Positions 36,389 through 45,244 of a DNA stretch of 64,000 nucleotides are shown here, in pieces. The position numbers and the translations under genes were made by a program. Origin of the DNA: Lachnospiraceae bacterium NSJ-143 (lineage in GTDB: Bacteria > Bacillota > Clostridia > Lachnospirales > Anaerotignaceae); the NCBI GenBank assembly GCA_022867625.1, contig JALIFM010000001.1:310001-374000 (forward strand), given 5' to 3'. Positions within the stretch are counted from its first letter, which is position 1, and every line of letters starts with the position of its first letter. Under the pieces are notes generated by a model that was not told the origin of the DNA, made no database searches, and saw only the letters and a list, made by a program, of their open reading frames with translations.

Positions 36389-37630
36389 ATGTCTGTTGAA
36401 AGGGAAAAATCGTACATGCTTGCCATACCCAAAGACCCACAGGATTTGATTGATGTTGAGGGCATATTTGAAAGGCTGGCTTTTGCGGAGGATTTTATTA
36501 TAAAGAAGCACAGCATGACAGAAGGCACAATCAATATAGTACTTGATTATAAAGGCAGGGAGTATTCCGCTGACTTTTACCCATATGACTTTAAGCTTCC
36601 CGAGTTTTACAGGACTGCACATATATTTAACGATGTGGATATAGAAGCTATTGAAAAGGCCGATGCGGGTATTGCTGTTGACATGTTTTTTGATGAGAAT
36701 TACATGGATTCCTATCATCTTCAGCTAAAGCTTATAGACACAATACTGCCTGAAAAAATAGCCGTTTTTGATGACAGTGCGGAAAAAATCATGGCCGGCG
36801 ACTGGGTTAAAATGGCGGCTCAGTCAATGGTAGCTCCTGCGCCAAAGTATCTGTTTACTACACAGGCGGTATCAGATGAGAGCGGGGAGATTTGGCTTCA
36901 TACACATGGACTTAACCGCTGCGCTGTAACGGAGCTTGAAATACTTGACTCAACAAGGGATACATATAAGACACATTACAATATAATTGAGACAATGGCA
37001 AAGAGGCTGCTTGATGCAGAGGAGGCTTTTGACGAGAAAGACCCGGTGTTTATCGCAAGGCTTTCAAACGGAAACGATTTTGTAGCGACATTTGTTAACT
37101 ATGCCGATGCTTTGAAGGAATACCCTGAAAACATACTTGGGGGCGCCAAGGACCGTACAGATGGGCATAACAAAAATACCAGCGTGGTGTTTACATACCC
37201 TTCAAAGGAGTATTTTGACGAAGGCAGATTTGTGCCTGTATCAATCTACGACGAGATACTTGAGGATAACCCTATATTTATGTTCTCAAACGCAGAAACG
37301 GCCAGAATGAAGGCTCTGGCGGGCGAGAGGATAGGGTTTGCCGTTGACGCGGCCAAAAATCCGGAAAACACAGTACTTTTGAAGATAGGACTGGAAACAG
37401 ACAGCGATTACAGTGAAAATGATATGCCCTATGAGCATATATGGTTTAAGCTGATTAAATTTGAAGACGACCGGAGCTTTACAGCTGAGCTTACTCAGGA
37501 ACCGTATTATGTAAAAGGCATACATACAGGCGATACGGGAAAATATGCTCTGGAGGATATAACAGACTGGATAATATATACTCCGGAAAGGGCGGTAACG
37601 CCGGACGATGCTTATCTGTTAAAAAGGTAA
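36389..37630 (+). CDS. DUF4026-like protein with C-terminal DUF2314-type segment
   Basis: 413 residues, soluble, acidic. The N-terminal half resembles DUF4026 proteins; the end, EHIWFKLIKFEDDRSFTAELT...ALEDITDWII, follows the DUF2314 pattern (substrate unknown, often in immunity-like proteins). Both assignments are from memory of family patterns. AAAGGCGGGG precedes the ATG. Monocistronic, between two terminators. Confidence 0.7.
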   Translation: MSVEREKSYMLAIPKDPQDLIDVEGIFERLAFAEDFIIKKHSMTEGTINIVLDYKGREYSADFYPYDFKLPEFYRTAHIFNDVDIEAIEKADAGIAVDMFFDENYMDSYHLQLKLIDTILPEKIAVFDDSAEKIMAGDWVKMAAQSMVAPAPKYLFTTQAVSDESGEIWLHTHGLNRCAVTELEILDSTRDTYKTHYNIIETMAKRLLDAEEAFDEKDPVFIARLSNGNDFVATFVNYADALKEYPENILGGAKDRTDGHNKNTSVVFTYPSKEYFDEGRFVPVSIYDEILEDNPIFMFSNAETARMKALAGERIGFAVDAAKNPENTVLLKIGLETDSDYSENDMPYEHIWFKLIKFEDDRSFTAELTQEPYYVKGIHTGDTGKYALEDITDWIIYTPERAVTPDDAYLLKR

Positions 37631-37635
37631 AAAAT

Positions 37636-37666
37636 AAAAACCACGTATAAACGTGGTTTTTATTTT
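37636..37666 (+). terminator. Bidirectional terminator
   Basis: AAAAACCACGT/ACGTGGTTTTT perfect stem with an ATAA loop; T-rich on both outgoing strands. Confidence 0.9.
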
Positions 37667-37671
37667 TTCAT

Positions 37672-38664
37672 TTATTTAAGGAAGTCATAGCTTTCACCAA
37701 GGCCCTTTTCAAGTGCGCCTTTATATATTGCCGCTGCTGTTACGTTATCCTGTATAGCCATGCCAACAGTGTCGAAAATAGTGATTTCCTCATCATTTTC
37801 ACGTCCCGGCTTTTTGCCGAGTATTATCTCGCCTATCTCAGCGTGTATGTCATCTACAGTAATAACACCTTCTTCAACAGCGTGGTGTGTCTCGCCGTTT
37901 TTGGTGCACAGATTAATTGAGTCGTTTACAACCTTGGCGCCTTTAAACACATCTGTGTATAACTCCTGCTTATCAGGCATGTCAGCGCCTATAGCGGCAA
38001 TGTGTGTGCCGGGCTTAATCCATTCTCTCTTTATTACAGGTCCACGGCGGCCTATTGTTGTTGTAACAACTATGTCGGCCTGCCTTACACCTTCCTCAGG
38101 AGTGGCGCATGGGTGGAAGTTAAGGCCTGTTTCTGCTTTCATATCATCTATGTATGAATTTATCTCTTCATCTGAATAACCCCATACATATACGTCTGTT
38201 ATAGGGCGAACGCGTATCATGGCCCTGAGCTGTCTGCGGCCCTGGTTTCCAGCGCCGATTATGCAGATTTTGCTGGCGTTCCTGCGGGAAAGGTACTTTA
38301 CAGAAATAGCCCCTGCTGCGGCTGTCCTGCAACCGGTAATCCATGTTCCGTCCATAATGCACTTGAGGGCACTTGTGTTTGCGTCAAAAAGGAATACAGT
38401 GTTCATACCTGTTGGCAGTCCGATTTTTGGGTTATCAGGATATCCGCCTGATGAGGATTTAATTGTGATATATCCTCCGCCCATATCCATGCCGCCCTTG
38501 AAGTCAAAGCCTGTGTGTGTGCCAGGCTGTACTATTGTCATAAAGTCGGGCTGTACAACAAGGCCGCTGTTAAATGAGCAGTATCCGTCTTCAACAGATT
38601 TGAGCACCGCGTCCAAATCAATAAGCTTTCCAACGTCGGTTTTATTTAATAATAATGTGTCCAT
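37672..38664 (-). CDS. Ornithine cyclodeaminase/mu-crystallin family protein
   Basis: 330 residues. NAD-binding Rossmann motif IGAGNQGRRQ, preceded by the family's ARTAAAGAISVKYLS-type segment (GCRTAAAGAISVKYL), and the IGADMPDKQEL block with the conserved Asp. Members include ornithine cyclodeaminase, alanine dehydrogenases, ketimine/iminosuccinate reductases and the ectoine-degradation EutC. It starts 14 bp after a PLP dehydratase gene, so the two probably act in sequence (BhcB/BhcD or EutB/EutC-like). Which substrate is unknown. AAGGAGG precedes the ATG. Confidence 0.87.
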   Translation of the reverse strand: MDTLLLNKTDVGKLIDLDAVLKSVEDGYCSFNSGLVVQPDFMTIVQPGTHTGFDFKGGMDMGGGYITIKSSSGGYPDNPKIGLPTGMNTVFLFDANTSALKCIMDGTWITGCRTAAAGAISVKYLSRRNASKICIIGAGNQGRRQLRAMIRVRPITDVYVWGYSDEEINSYIDDMKAETGLNFHPCATPEEGVRQADIVVTTTIGRRGPVIKREWIKPGTHIAAIGADMPDKQELYTDVFKGAKVVNDSINLCTKNGETHHAVEEGVITVDDIHAEIGEIILGKKPGRENDEEITIFDTVGMAIQDNVTAAAIYKGALEKGLGESYDFLK

Positions 38665-38678
38665 TATAAATTTCCTCC

Positions 38679-39668
38679 TTAAACTCTGCCGTCAACATGT
38701 TCGCCTTTAAGAATTTTGCCTATCAAATCTATATCCCAGTTACCGGAAGTAAGTATGAAGCATACTCTCTCGTCAGGCTTTACTTTGAGCTGTCCGCCAA
38801 GAACGGCAGCTATTCCAACACATGATGAAGGTTCAGCCACAAGCTTTGCCTCCTCAGCCACAAGCTTTACAGCCTTTGCAATGTCATCTTCCTCAACAGC
38901 TACAAATTCGTCAACATATTTTTCTATTATAGGATATGGGTTCTCTCCAGGAGCACGGCAGCCAAGACCGTCTGCAAGGCTAGGGAAACACTCAACCTCT
39001 ACGCGCTGGCCTGCTTCACGGCTCTTTACATAGCCGTCGCTTGCCTTTGCCTGAACTCCGACAACCTTAATGCGAGGGTTGATTTCTTTGGCAGCTGTAG
39101 CAACGCCTGCTATAAGTCCGCCTCCGCCTACAGGCACTACAATTGTGTCTGTTTCAGGCAAATCCTGAAGAATCTCAAGTGTAAGTGTGCCCTGACCGGC
39201 CATTACGCCGTAATCCTCATAGCCGTGTACAACTGTGTAGCCGTGTTTTTCAACTTCCTGACGAACCATTTCCCAGCGTGGTTTATAAACACGCGGTCCA
39301 AGTATAACCTCGCCGCCGAGCTTTTTGATTCCTTCTATTTTAGCTGTAGGGCAGTCGTCCGGAAGCACAACTATAATCCTTGTGCCTGTCATTTTGCCGG
39401 CAAGGGCGCAGGCTTTTCCGTGGTTTCCTGATGAGCTGCATATAATGCCTTTTTTACGCTCTTCCTCAGTGAGTGAGAATATTTTGTTTATTGCGCCTCT
39501 CATTTTAAATGCGCCTGTAACCTGAAGCATTTCAGGCTTTAAGTAAACCTCGCAGCCGAGAATTTTATCCATAGTTTCTTCGTGAAGCAGAGGAGTCCTG
39601 CGTATATATGGCCTTATCCTCTCAGCGGCCTCTCTTATATCGTTAAGTGTTACTGTTGTTTTTCCCAT
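38679..39668 (-). CDS. Fold-II PLP-dependent dehydratase (threonine/serine/hydroxyaspartate type)
   Basis: About 330 residues, catalytic domain only; no C-terminal ACT regulatory domain, unlike biosynthetic IlvA. PLP lysine in TGAFKMRGA (Lys55), phosphate loop GGGGLIAGVA, and SSGNHGKACALAG. Could be a catabolic threonine/serine dehydratase, serine racemase, or beta-hydroxyaspartate dehydratase (BhcB). Start at 39668 behind AGGGGGAAAAG; an upstream ATG (39755) lacks this site. Translated with the cyclodeaminase-like gene just downstream; a LysR gene lies upstream on the same strand. Confidence 0.87.
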   Translation of the reverse strand: MGKTTVTLNDIREAAERIRPYIRRTPLLHEETMDKILGCEVYLKPEMLQVTGAFKMRGAINKIFSLTEEERKKGIICSSSGNHGKACALAGKMTGTRIIVVLPDDCPTAKIEGIKKLGGEVILGPRVYKPRWEMVRQEVEKHGYTVVHGYEDYGVMAGQGTLTLEILQDLPETDTIVVPVGGGGLIAGVATAAKEINPRIKVVGVQAKASDGYVKSREAGQRVEVECFPSLADGLGCRAPGENPYPIIEKYVDEFVAVEEDDIAKAVKLVAEEAKLVAEPSSCVGIAAVLGGQLKVKPDERVCFILTSGNWDIDLIGKILKGEHVDGRV

Positions 39669-39775
39669 TTGCTTTTCCCCCTTATAATTAGATAACTTAC
39701 AGTTATGCTTAATTTGATTTATTAGTATTATATATTGGCTTAAAAGGGGAAACAATTATCGAAGTGTGCATAAGA

Positions 39776-39798
39776 AGCCATAACGTATTGTTATGGCT
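39776..39798 (-). terminator. Hairpin at the end of the LysR gene
   Basis: AGCCATAAC/GTTATGGCT stem with five-base loop, overlapping the LysR stop codon; minus-strand tail is only weakly T-rich (CTTCTTATG), so termination may be partial. Confidence 0.5.
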
Positions 39799-40717
39799 CC
39801 AGCAGTTCCTTTATATGGCTGATTAGTTCTTCGGCGTAGGGTGAGAGTTTTCTGCCGCTTTCGGTTACATATCCCAATATGAGGTTGGTGTCCTCGCCTT
39901 CTATATACAGGTTTTTAAGACAGTACTGGTTGTCGCCCGGAAAGTACTGGCTGTCGCGCGGATAGTCAAGGCTTATGCCTATGTAGGCCAGTCCGGTTTC
40001 AAGCAGAAAACTTGTGGAAAGATGCTCGCTGTTTGTATACACTGCCGGCTCAAGAGCGTCAGAGTTTATTACGCCAAGGCTTACGTGCTCAAGTCCGTTT
40101 TCCATTGAAAAGAAATCGCTCAGGCCGCGCACATACCTGAGCCCTGTAAGCTCCTCAAAGGTTATGGATTCACGATTGTACAGAGGACTGTTTGGGCCGA
40201 CATACAGACAGGCCTTTTTTTTGCCCAGCTCGGTAAATTCAAGCCGTTTTTGGGAAATTATATTCAAATAGGAATTAATGTGCTTTTGTGAAACATAAAT
40301 TATCCCCAGCTCGGATATGCCGTGCTCAACATGGGAGGTTATTTCCTCCACTGTGCCGTGGCGGTGCTCAATATTTATGTCCGGGTTATCCTTGTAAAGC
40401 TTTACTATAATCTTTGCTATAATGTTGCTCTGGTATGTGGAGATATAAAATGTATTCCGGTTTTTGATATGGCTTGTGTTTGTTATAAGACCGGCGTTTT
40501 TTATAATATTTGATGCGTATTCATATATGGATTTTCCATAGGGCGTAAGCCTTAGCCCTCTGCTTGTCCTGTCAAAAAGCCGGCAGGACAGCTCGTCTTC
40601 AAGGGAGCGGATAACCTTGCTTACATTTGGCTGTGAGGTGTAAAGCCTTGCCGCGGCCTTGCTGAGGCTTCCGCATTCGCTTGCCGCCAGAAAAAATTCC
40701 AACTGCTTAAGCTCCAA
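39791..40717 (-). CDS. LysR family transcriptional regulator
   Basis: 308 residues with the LysR HTH (LEFFLAASECGSLSKAAARLYTSQPNVSKVIRSLE) and effector domain. Starts with TTG, chosen because GGGAGGCGAT lies just before and the standard LysR opening MELKQLEFF begins there. Encoded upstream of, and in the same direction as, the dehydratase/cyclodeaminase pair, so it is a good candidate regulator of that pair. Confidence 0.92.
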   Translation of the reverse strand: MELKQLEFFLAASECGSLSKAAARLYTSQPNVSKVIRSLEDELSCRLFDRTSRGLRLTPYGKSIYEYASNIIKNAGLITNTSHIKNRNTFYISTYQSNIIAKIIVKLYKDNPDINIEHRHGTVEEITSHVEHGISELGIIYVSQKHINSYLNIISQKRLEFTELGKKKACLYVGPNSPLYNRESITFEELTGLRYVRGLSDFFSMENGLEHVSLGVINSDALEPAVYTNSEHLSTSFLLETGLAYIGISLDYPRDSQYFPGDNQYCLKNLYIEGEDTNLILGYVTESGRKLSPYAEELISHIKELLEP

Positions 40718-40814
40718 TTTATCGCCTCCCGAATTTTTTGTGGTTTTGAGTCAGTATACCATAACGGTACCGGTTTTGGTACTGCTTTTTAATCTGTCTT
40801 AATATTTTTAAAAT

Positions 40815-40845
40815 ATAAAGGAGCGGCATACAGAGCCGCTCCAAA
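40815..40845 (-). terminator. Terminator of the MBL gene
   Basis: GGAGCGGC/GCCGCTCC stem, seven-base loop, followed on the minus strand by TTTATATTTT. Confidence 0.8.
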
Positions 40846-40865
40846 AATTGCTGATAATTTGTAAA

Positions 40866-41852
40866 TTAAAAAGCATAATAACGGTATGTACCGTTTTCAA
40901 AACGTCTGTATATTTTGTTCTGGCCACGCAGATAATCCAGATGGGCTATTGCTTCACCCACCGCAAACCACTTCTGGTGCATAGGAAAATCCTGCCAGCC
41001 CTTGCCTCGCATTGACCATTTCATAAGGCCGGCTATGTCATAAGCGTGAAGTCCAGGATTTGATTTTATTATGTTTAAACAGCATTCAAGCCTCTGGGCG
41101 TGGTGTTCAAGAATCTGGTCTATGCGCTCATAAAAGCCAACACTGCTGTTTCTGTGGGCCGGAAGCGCTGTTATAACATTGAAGGATTTGATTTTATTAA
41201 GGCTTTCCATGTAATCCTTAAGCGAATCCCTTGTACCCATCCAGAATGTTATATTGGGGGTAATGTCAAAAAGAACATGGTCGCCTAAAAACATGAGCTT
41301 TTCGCTTTCAAGGTAAAGGCACATATGCCCCGGGGTATGTCCTGGGGTAAACACGCATGAAAACTCATAGCCGCCGATTTTTATTTTATCATTGTTCTTT
41401 ACTGTTACAGCTTTAAAGCTCTTTTCTGCGGCATAGGCTTCAGCCGGATTTGATTTATGTAAGGTTTCAATAGCCTCCCGTGGAAAGCCTTCAGACATAT
41501 ATTTACGGTACAGCGTATTCCAGGAATACTCCTCTGAGTCATTGTTCAGGTAATCGTAATCAATTTTGCTCATGTATATAACCGAGTCGTCATTCATTAC
41601 AAAAGGGGCGAGTCCTGTATGGTCGGAATGAAGGTGTGTTAAAAACATCTCGCTTTTGGCTATGTTAACCTCAAGCTCCTTAAGCCCCGAGCTCAGCGCG
41701 TCATAGCATTCCCTCAGATTAAAGCCGGTATCTATAATAAGATTTTTTTCCTCTGTTTTAACAACATAGCAGTTGAGGTTTTTTAGAGGATTGTTCGGCA
41801 GAGGAACATAAATTTTGTAAATATCTGGATTGGAATATATTTTTTCGTACAT
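40866..41852 (-). CDS. MBL fold metallo-hydrolase
   Basis: 328 residues. Metal motif THLHSDHTG (H-x-H-x-D-H, near residue 93), then GHTPGHMCLYL and GDHVLFD, all ligands present for a di-zinc or di-iron centre. The C-terminal domain (about 230-328) is helical and ends in aromatic residues; similar enzymes act as thioesterases, glyoxalases or lactonases. Substrate unknown. AAAGGACAT precedes the ATG. Confidence 0.9.
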   Translation of the reverse strand: MYEKIYSNPDIYKIYVPLPNNPLKNLNCYVVKTEEKNLIIDTGFNLRECYDALSSGLKELEVNIAKSEMFLTHLHSDHTGLAPFVMNDDSVIYMSKIDYDYLNNDSEEYSWNTLYRKYMSEGFPREAIETLHKSNPAEAYAAEKSFKAVTVKNNDKIKIGGYEFSCVFTPGHTPGHMCLYLESEKLMFLGDHVLFDITPNITFWMGTRDSLKDYMESLNKIKSFNVITALPAHRNSSVGFYERIDQILEHHAQRLECCLNIIKSNPGLHAYDIAGLMKWSMRGKGWQDFPMHQKWFAVGEAIAHLDYLRGQNKIYRRFENGTYRYYAF

Positions 41853-41983
41853 AAATATGTCCTTTCAGTGGTGAAAATATAATGCTGATTACATTCTAGC
41901 ACAATTTTGCCATAATGGAAAATGTTTTTTACAATCAAGGTCATATTGGGTTTTTGATTTCAATATCTGTGTAGGAGGGTTTT

Positions 41984-43366
41984 ATGGAAAACAATAAACA
42001 GCAGTGGTCGTCGGGTCTTGGGTTTATATTGGCGTCAGCCGGTTCCGCGGCCGGTCTTGGCAATATATGGAAATTTCCCGGAAGGGCTTATGAAGGCGGC
42101 GGCGGGCTTTTTATTCTGGTATATGTGGTTATTGTAGCGCTGCTTGGTGCGCCGCTTATGATAATGGAGACAGCTCTTGGAAGGAATACAGGCAGGAACG
42201 CAGTTGGGGCATATAAGTCTGTCAGCCGAAGGTGGAGTATAGCGGGCTGGTTTGGGGTTATAACGGGCTTTATTGTATCCTGCTACTATATACAGCTTGG
42301 CGGTTGGGTTATTGAGTATTTTTTTTCATACGTATTTAACAGCGGCGCTGTGTATGCCGACCCTAAGGCATATTTTGGGGCTGTCCTTGGTTCAGGCGGG
42401 TTTCCGGTTATGAGCGCTGTTATATATCCGGCCGTTTTTCTTGGTATATGCGTTTATGTACTGATTAAGGGTGTTTCACAGGGAATAGAAAAATTCAGCA
42501 TGTTTGCCATGCCGGCCCTTGTAATGCTGCTTTTTATACTCCTTATAAGGTCTGTGACACTGGAAGGGTCAAAAGCGGGGATTAAATATATGCTTTCAGC
42601 GGATTTTGAAAAATTCAGCCTGCAAAGCCTCCTTTCGGCCCTTGGTCAGGCTTTTTATTCACTCTCTATAGGACTTGGAATAATGATAACCTATGGCGCG
42701 TATTTAGGTAAAAATGAAAATATAGTCAAAAATACTGTCTATATCTGCCTTTTTGACACATTAATTGCTGTTGTGGCGGCGTTTATTATCATACCGGCGG
42801 TGTTTTCGGCAGGTACAGAGGCCGGCGCCGGAGGGAGCTTTGTTTTTGTATCCCTTGCGGAGGTGTTTAAGAATATGCCTTCCGGCTCGGTATTTGGAGC
42901 GCTGTTTTACCTGCTTTTGTTTTTTGCAGCTGTAACAAGCGAGATATCAATTTTTGAGGCCGCTGTGGTATTTGCTACAAACGAGTTTAATTTTGACAGG
43001 GTAAAGACAATAGCCGTGCTTTCTGTTATAATGCTTGCGGTGGGAGTATTATACACAATTTCGCAGGTTTATGTGCCGTTAAAGGGCATATGGTTCGACG
43101 CTGTGGACGGTCTTGCTTTTCCGAGCTTTGGCGACTGTCTTGAGCTTTTGACAGACAGGTTTACCATACCGGTTGGAGCGTTTTTGAGCTGCATATTTGC
43201 AGGATATGTCTGGAAGAGCAAATCGGCTCTGGGCGAAATTGAAAGCGGCGGAAAGTACCCATTCAGGTTTGGGGGTTACTGGCTATTTACAATAAGGTAT
43301 CTGGCACCGGCATGTATATTTGTTATATTTGTATGTGGAATATTTTTTGGTATTTCAGTTAGCTGA
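41984..43366 (+). CDS. Neurotransmitter:sodium symporter (NSS) family transporter
   Basis: 460 residues, eleven or twelve transmembrane segments. The first helix GFILASAGSAAGLGNIWKFPGRAYEGGGG is the unwound Na+/substrate-binding helix of the LeuT fold, followed by PLMIMETALGR. Bacterial members take up amino acids (Leu, Trp, Tyr, Gly) with Na+. Substrate not deducible. Unlike the common Asn/Val pattern the GSA.G motif reads GSAAG. AGGAGGG precedes the ATG. nfo follows after 12 bp. Confidence 0.93.
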   Translation: MENNKQQWSSGLGFILASAGSAAGLGNIWKFPGRAYEGGGGLFILVYVVIVALLGAPLMIMETALGRNTGRNAVGAYKSVSRRWSIAGWFGVITGFIVSCYYIQLGGWVIEYFFSYVFNSGAVYADPKAYFGAVLGSGGFPVMSAVIYPAVFLGICVYVLIKGVSQGIEKFSMFAMPALVMLLFILLIRSVTLEGSKAGIKYMLSADFEKFSLQSLLSALGQAFYSLSIGLGIMITYGAYLGKNENIVKNTVYICLFDTLIAVVAAFIIIPAVFSAGTEAGAGGSFVFVSLAEVFKNMPSGSVFGALFYLLLFFAAVTSEISIFEAAVVFATNEFNFDRVKTIAVLSVIMLAVGVLYTISQVYVPLKGIWFDAVDGLAFPSFGDCLELLTDRFTIPVGAFLSCIFAGYVWKSKSALGEIESGGKYPFRFGGYWLFTIRYLAPACIFVIFVCGIFFGISVS

Positions 43367-43378
43367 GGGGGAGAGCGA

Positions 43379-44209
43379 ATGATAAAATTAGGCTGCCATA
43401 TGTCTGTATCTAAGGGCTTTGCCAATATGGGAAGAGACGCGCTGAGCATTGGGGCGGATACTTTGCAGTTTTTTACCAGAAACCCAAGGGGCAGCAAGGC
43501 AAAAGAAATTGATTTGGAGGATATAGCGGAATTTAATAAAATCTGCGCTGAAAACAGCTTTGGCGCTGTAATAGCTCATGCGCCGTATACTCTTAATCCA
43601 TGTTCCAAGGACGAAAAGGTGCGGGAGTTTGCCTTTGAAACTATGGCAGACGACATGAACCGCCTTGAACTCATTGACAATGTATACTATAATTTCCACC
43701 CGGGAAGCCATGTGGGGCAAGGTGCACAGGAAGGCATAAGGCTTATAGCGGAGGTTATAAACAGCGCAGTAAAGCCGGGCAATAAAACCACTGTGCTCCT
43801 TGAGACAATGGCAGGCAAGGGCACAGAAATTGGAAAATGCTTTGAGGAGCTTAAAAGCATTATGGATTCTGTAAAAAGCGGTATTAATATTGGAGTGTGT
43901 ATGGACACCTGCCATGTTTTTGACGCCGGATATGATATAGTAACTGACCTTGACGGGGTGTTGAGAGAATTTGACAGCATAATAGGCATTGACAGGCTTA
44001 TGGCGCTCCATATAAACGACAGCATGAACCCTATAGGCAGCCATAAGGACAGGCATCAGAAAATAGGGCAGGGAAGCATAGGCTCTGAGGCTTTCAGCCG
44101 GATTGTAAATCACCCGTATTTAAAAAGGCTTCCTATGTGCCTTGAGACGCCCAACGAGCTTGACGGCTACAAGAGGGAGATAGAGCTTCTCAGGGGGTTT
44201 GCAAAATAA
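43379..44209 (+). CDS. nfo: Deoxyribonuclease IV (apurinic/apyrimidinic endonuclease)
   Basis: 276 residues, EndoIV TIM barrel: [13 protein letters not shown] at the start, [33 protein letters not shown], and [20 protein letters not shown] (zinc ligands in order). All three metal-site blocks are present. Repairs abasic and oxidised sites in DNA. Follows the NSS gene closely, with AGGGGGAG at its start. Terminator after it is at 44342. Confidence 0.96.
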   Translation: MIKLGCHMSVSKGFANMGRDALSIGADTLQFFTRNPRGSKAKEIDLEDIAEFNKICAENSFGAVIAHAPYTLNPCSKDEKVREFAFETMADDMNRLELIDNVYYNFHPGSHVGQGAQEGIRLIAEVINSAVKPGNKTTVLLETMAGKGTEIGKCFEELKSIMDSVKSGINIGVCMDTCHVFDAGYDIVTDLDGVLREFDSIIGIDRLMALHINDSMNPIGSHKDRHQKIGQGSIGSEAFSRIVNHPYLKRLPMCLETPNELDGYKREIELLRGFAK

Positions 44210-44341
44210 ACACTCAACATTTACACATTGTTCACAGTTTATTTATACGAAAGACACATATAAAAGGCATAATAAAAACTGTTCCAAGGAACAAAAAATC
44301 TACTCCTTAAAAATTTCATAACTTATAACTTACCTTTCTTA

Positions 44342-44378
44342 AAACGAGCCGGCCTGTTTGGGCCGGTTTGTTTTTTGT
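44342..44378 (+). terminator. Terminator after nfo
   Basis: AACGAGCCGGCC pairs with GGCCGGTTTGTT (two G-T pairs), loop of five or six bases, then a T-rich tail. A short palindrome, GTTCCAAGGAAC, lies at 44281 in the same spacer. Confidence 0.75.
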
Positions 44379-44476
44379 TCTGGAATAATTTTTTTTAACT
44401 TAAGCTGGTGACAAACTGGCCCGGCCGTGGTAAAATTCAAAACAATGCGAACTATTTATTAATGAGGTGACTATAG

Positions 44477-45193
44477 ATGAAAAATGATTTGAAAATTGCC
44501 GTTTTCGCCGACGGAGCGGATATAAACGCTATGCTCAGGCAGTACAGGGAGGGTATTGTTACAGGCTTTACTACAAACCCATCTCTTATGAAAAAGGCGG
44601 GCATTGCGGACTACATGGCTTTTGCAAAGGAAGCCGTTGAGAGCATACCGGACATGCCTCTGTCATTTGAGGTGTTTGCTGATGATTTGGAGACAATGGA
44701 AAAGGAAGCCGAGGCTATAAGTGCCTTGGGAAACAATGTCTTTGTTAAAATACCTTTTATGAACACAAAGTACGAAAAAACAACAGCGCTTATTAAAAGG
44801 CTTACATCAAGGGGTATAAAAGTAAATGTTACGGTTGTAATGACAGACGTACAGGCAATGGAGGCGGCAGATGCAATAGCGGACGGCACTGAGTGCATTA
44901 TTTCGATTTTTGCCGGGCGTGTTGCGGACACTGGCGTTGACCCGAAGCCTATGGTGAGAAAAGCGTGCCTGTATGCTGAAAACAGGCCGAATATAAAGAT
45001 ACTGTGGGCAAGCTGCCGTGAGTTTTATAATATAATTGAGGCTCAGGATTGCGGCTGTGATATTATAACAGTGCCTGACAGCGTGCTTGGCAAGTTTTCT
45101 TCATATGGTATGGATTTGACAGAGCTTACACATGAGGGAGTTGAGGCCTTCGCCAAAGATATCAGAAGCCTTGGTTACACAATTCTCAAATAA
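44477..45193 (+). CDS. Transaldolase/fructose-6-phosphate aldolase family protein
   Basis: 238 residues, TIM barrel. Schiff-base lysine in NVFVKIPFMNT, preceded by TGFTTNPSLMKKAG and followed by NVTVVMTDVQAMEAA. Short transaldolase-like enzymes act as transaldolase or as fructose-6-phosphate aldolase; which one this is cannot be told. The C-terminal part keeps IKILWASCREFYNI, as in transaldolase (TAL) C-terminal sequences. GAGGTGAC precedes the ATG. Confidence 0.88.
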   Translation: MKNDLKIAVFADGADINAMLRQYREGIVTGFTTNPSLMKKAGIADYMAFAKEAVESIPDMPLSFEVFADDLETMEKEAEAISALGNNVFVKIPFMNTKYEKTTALIKRLTSRGIKVNVTVVMTDVQAMEAADAIADGTECIISIFAGRVADTGVDPKPMVRKACLYAENRPNIKILWASCREFYNIIEAQDCGCDIITVPDSVLGKFSSYGMDLTELTHEGVEAFAKDIRSLGYTILK

Positions 45194-45204
45194 ATATTTA
45201 TATA

Positions 45205-45244
45205 AAAAAACAATGGAAGGCTGACCTTCCATTGTTTTTTTAAT
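45205..45244 (+). terminator. Bidirectional terminator
   Basis: AAAAAACAATGGAAGG/CCTTCCATTGTTTTTT perfect stem with a CTGA loop. It overlaps the stop of the MATE gene on the other strand. Confidence 0.93.

Noticed and set aside
43388-44113. Long open frame antisense to nfo
   Set aside because: Shadow of the conserved nfo frame; no ribosome site and unnatural composition.
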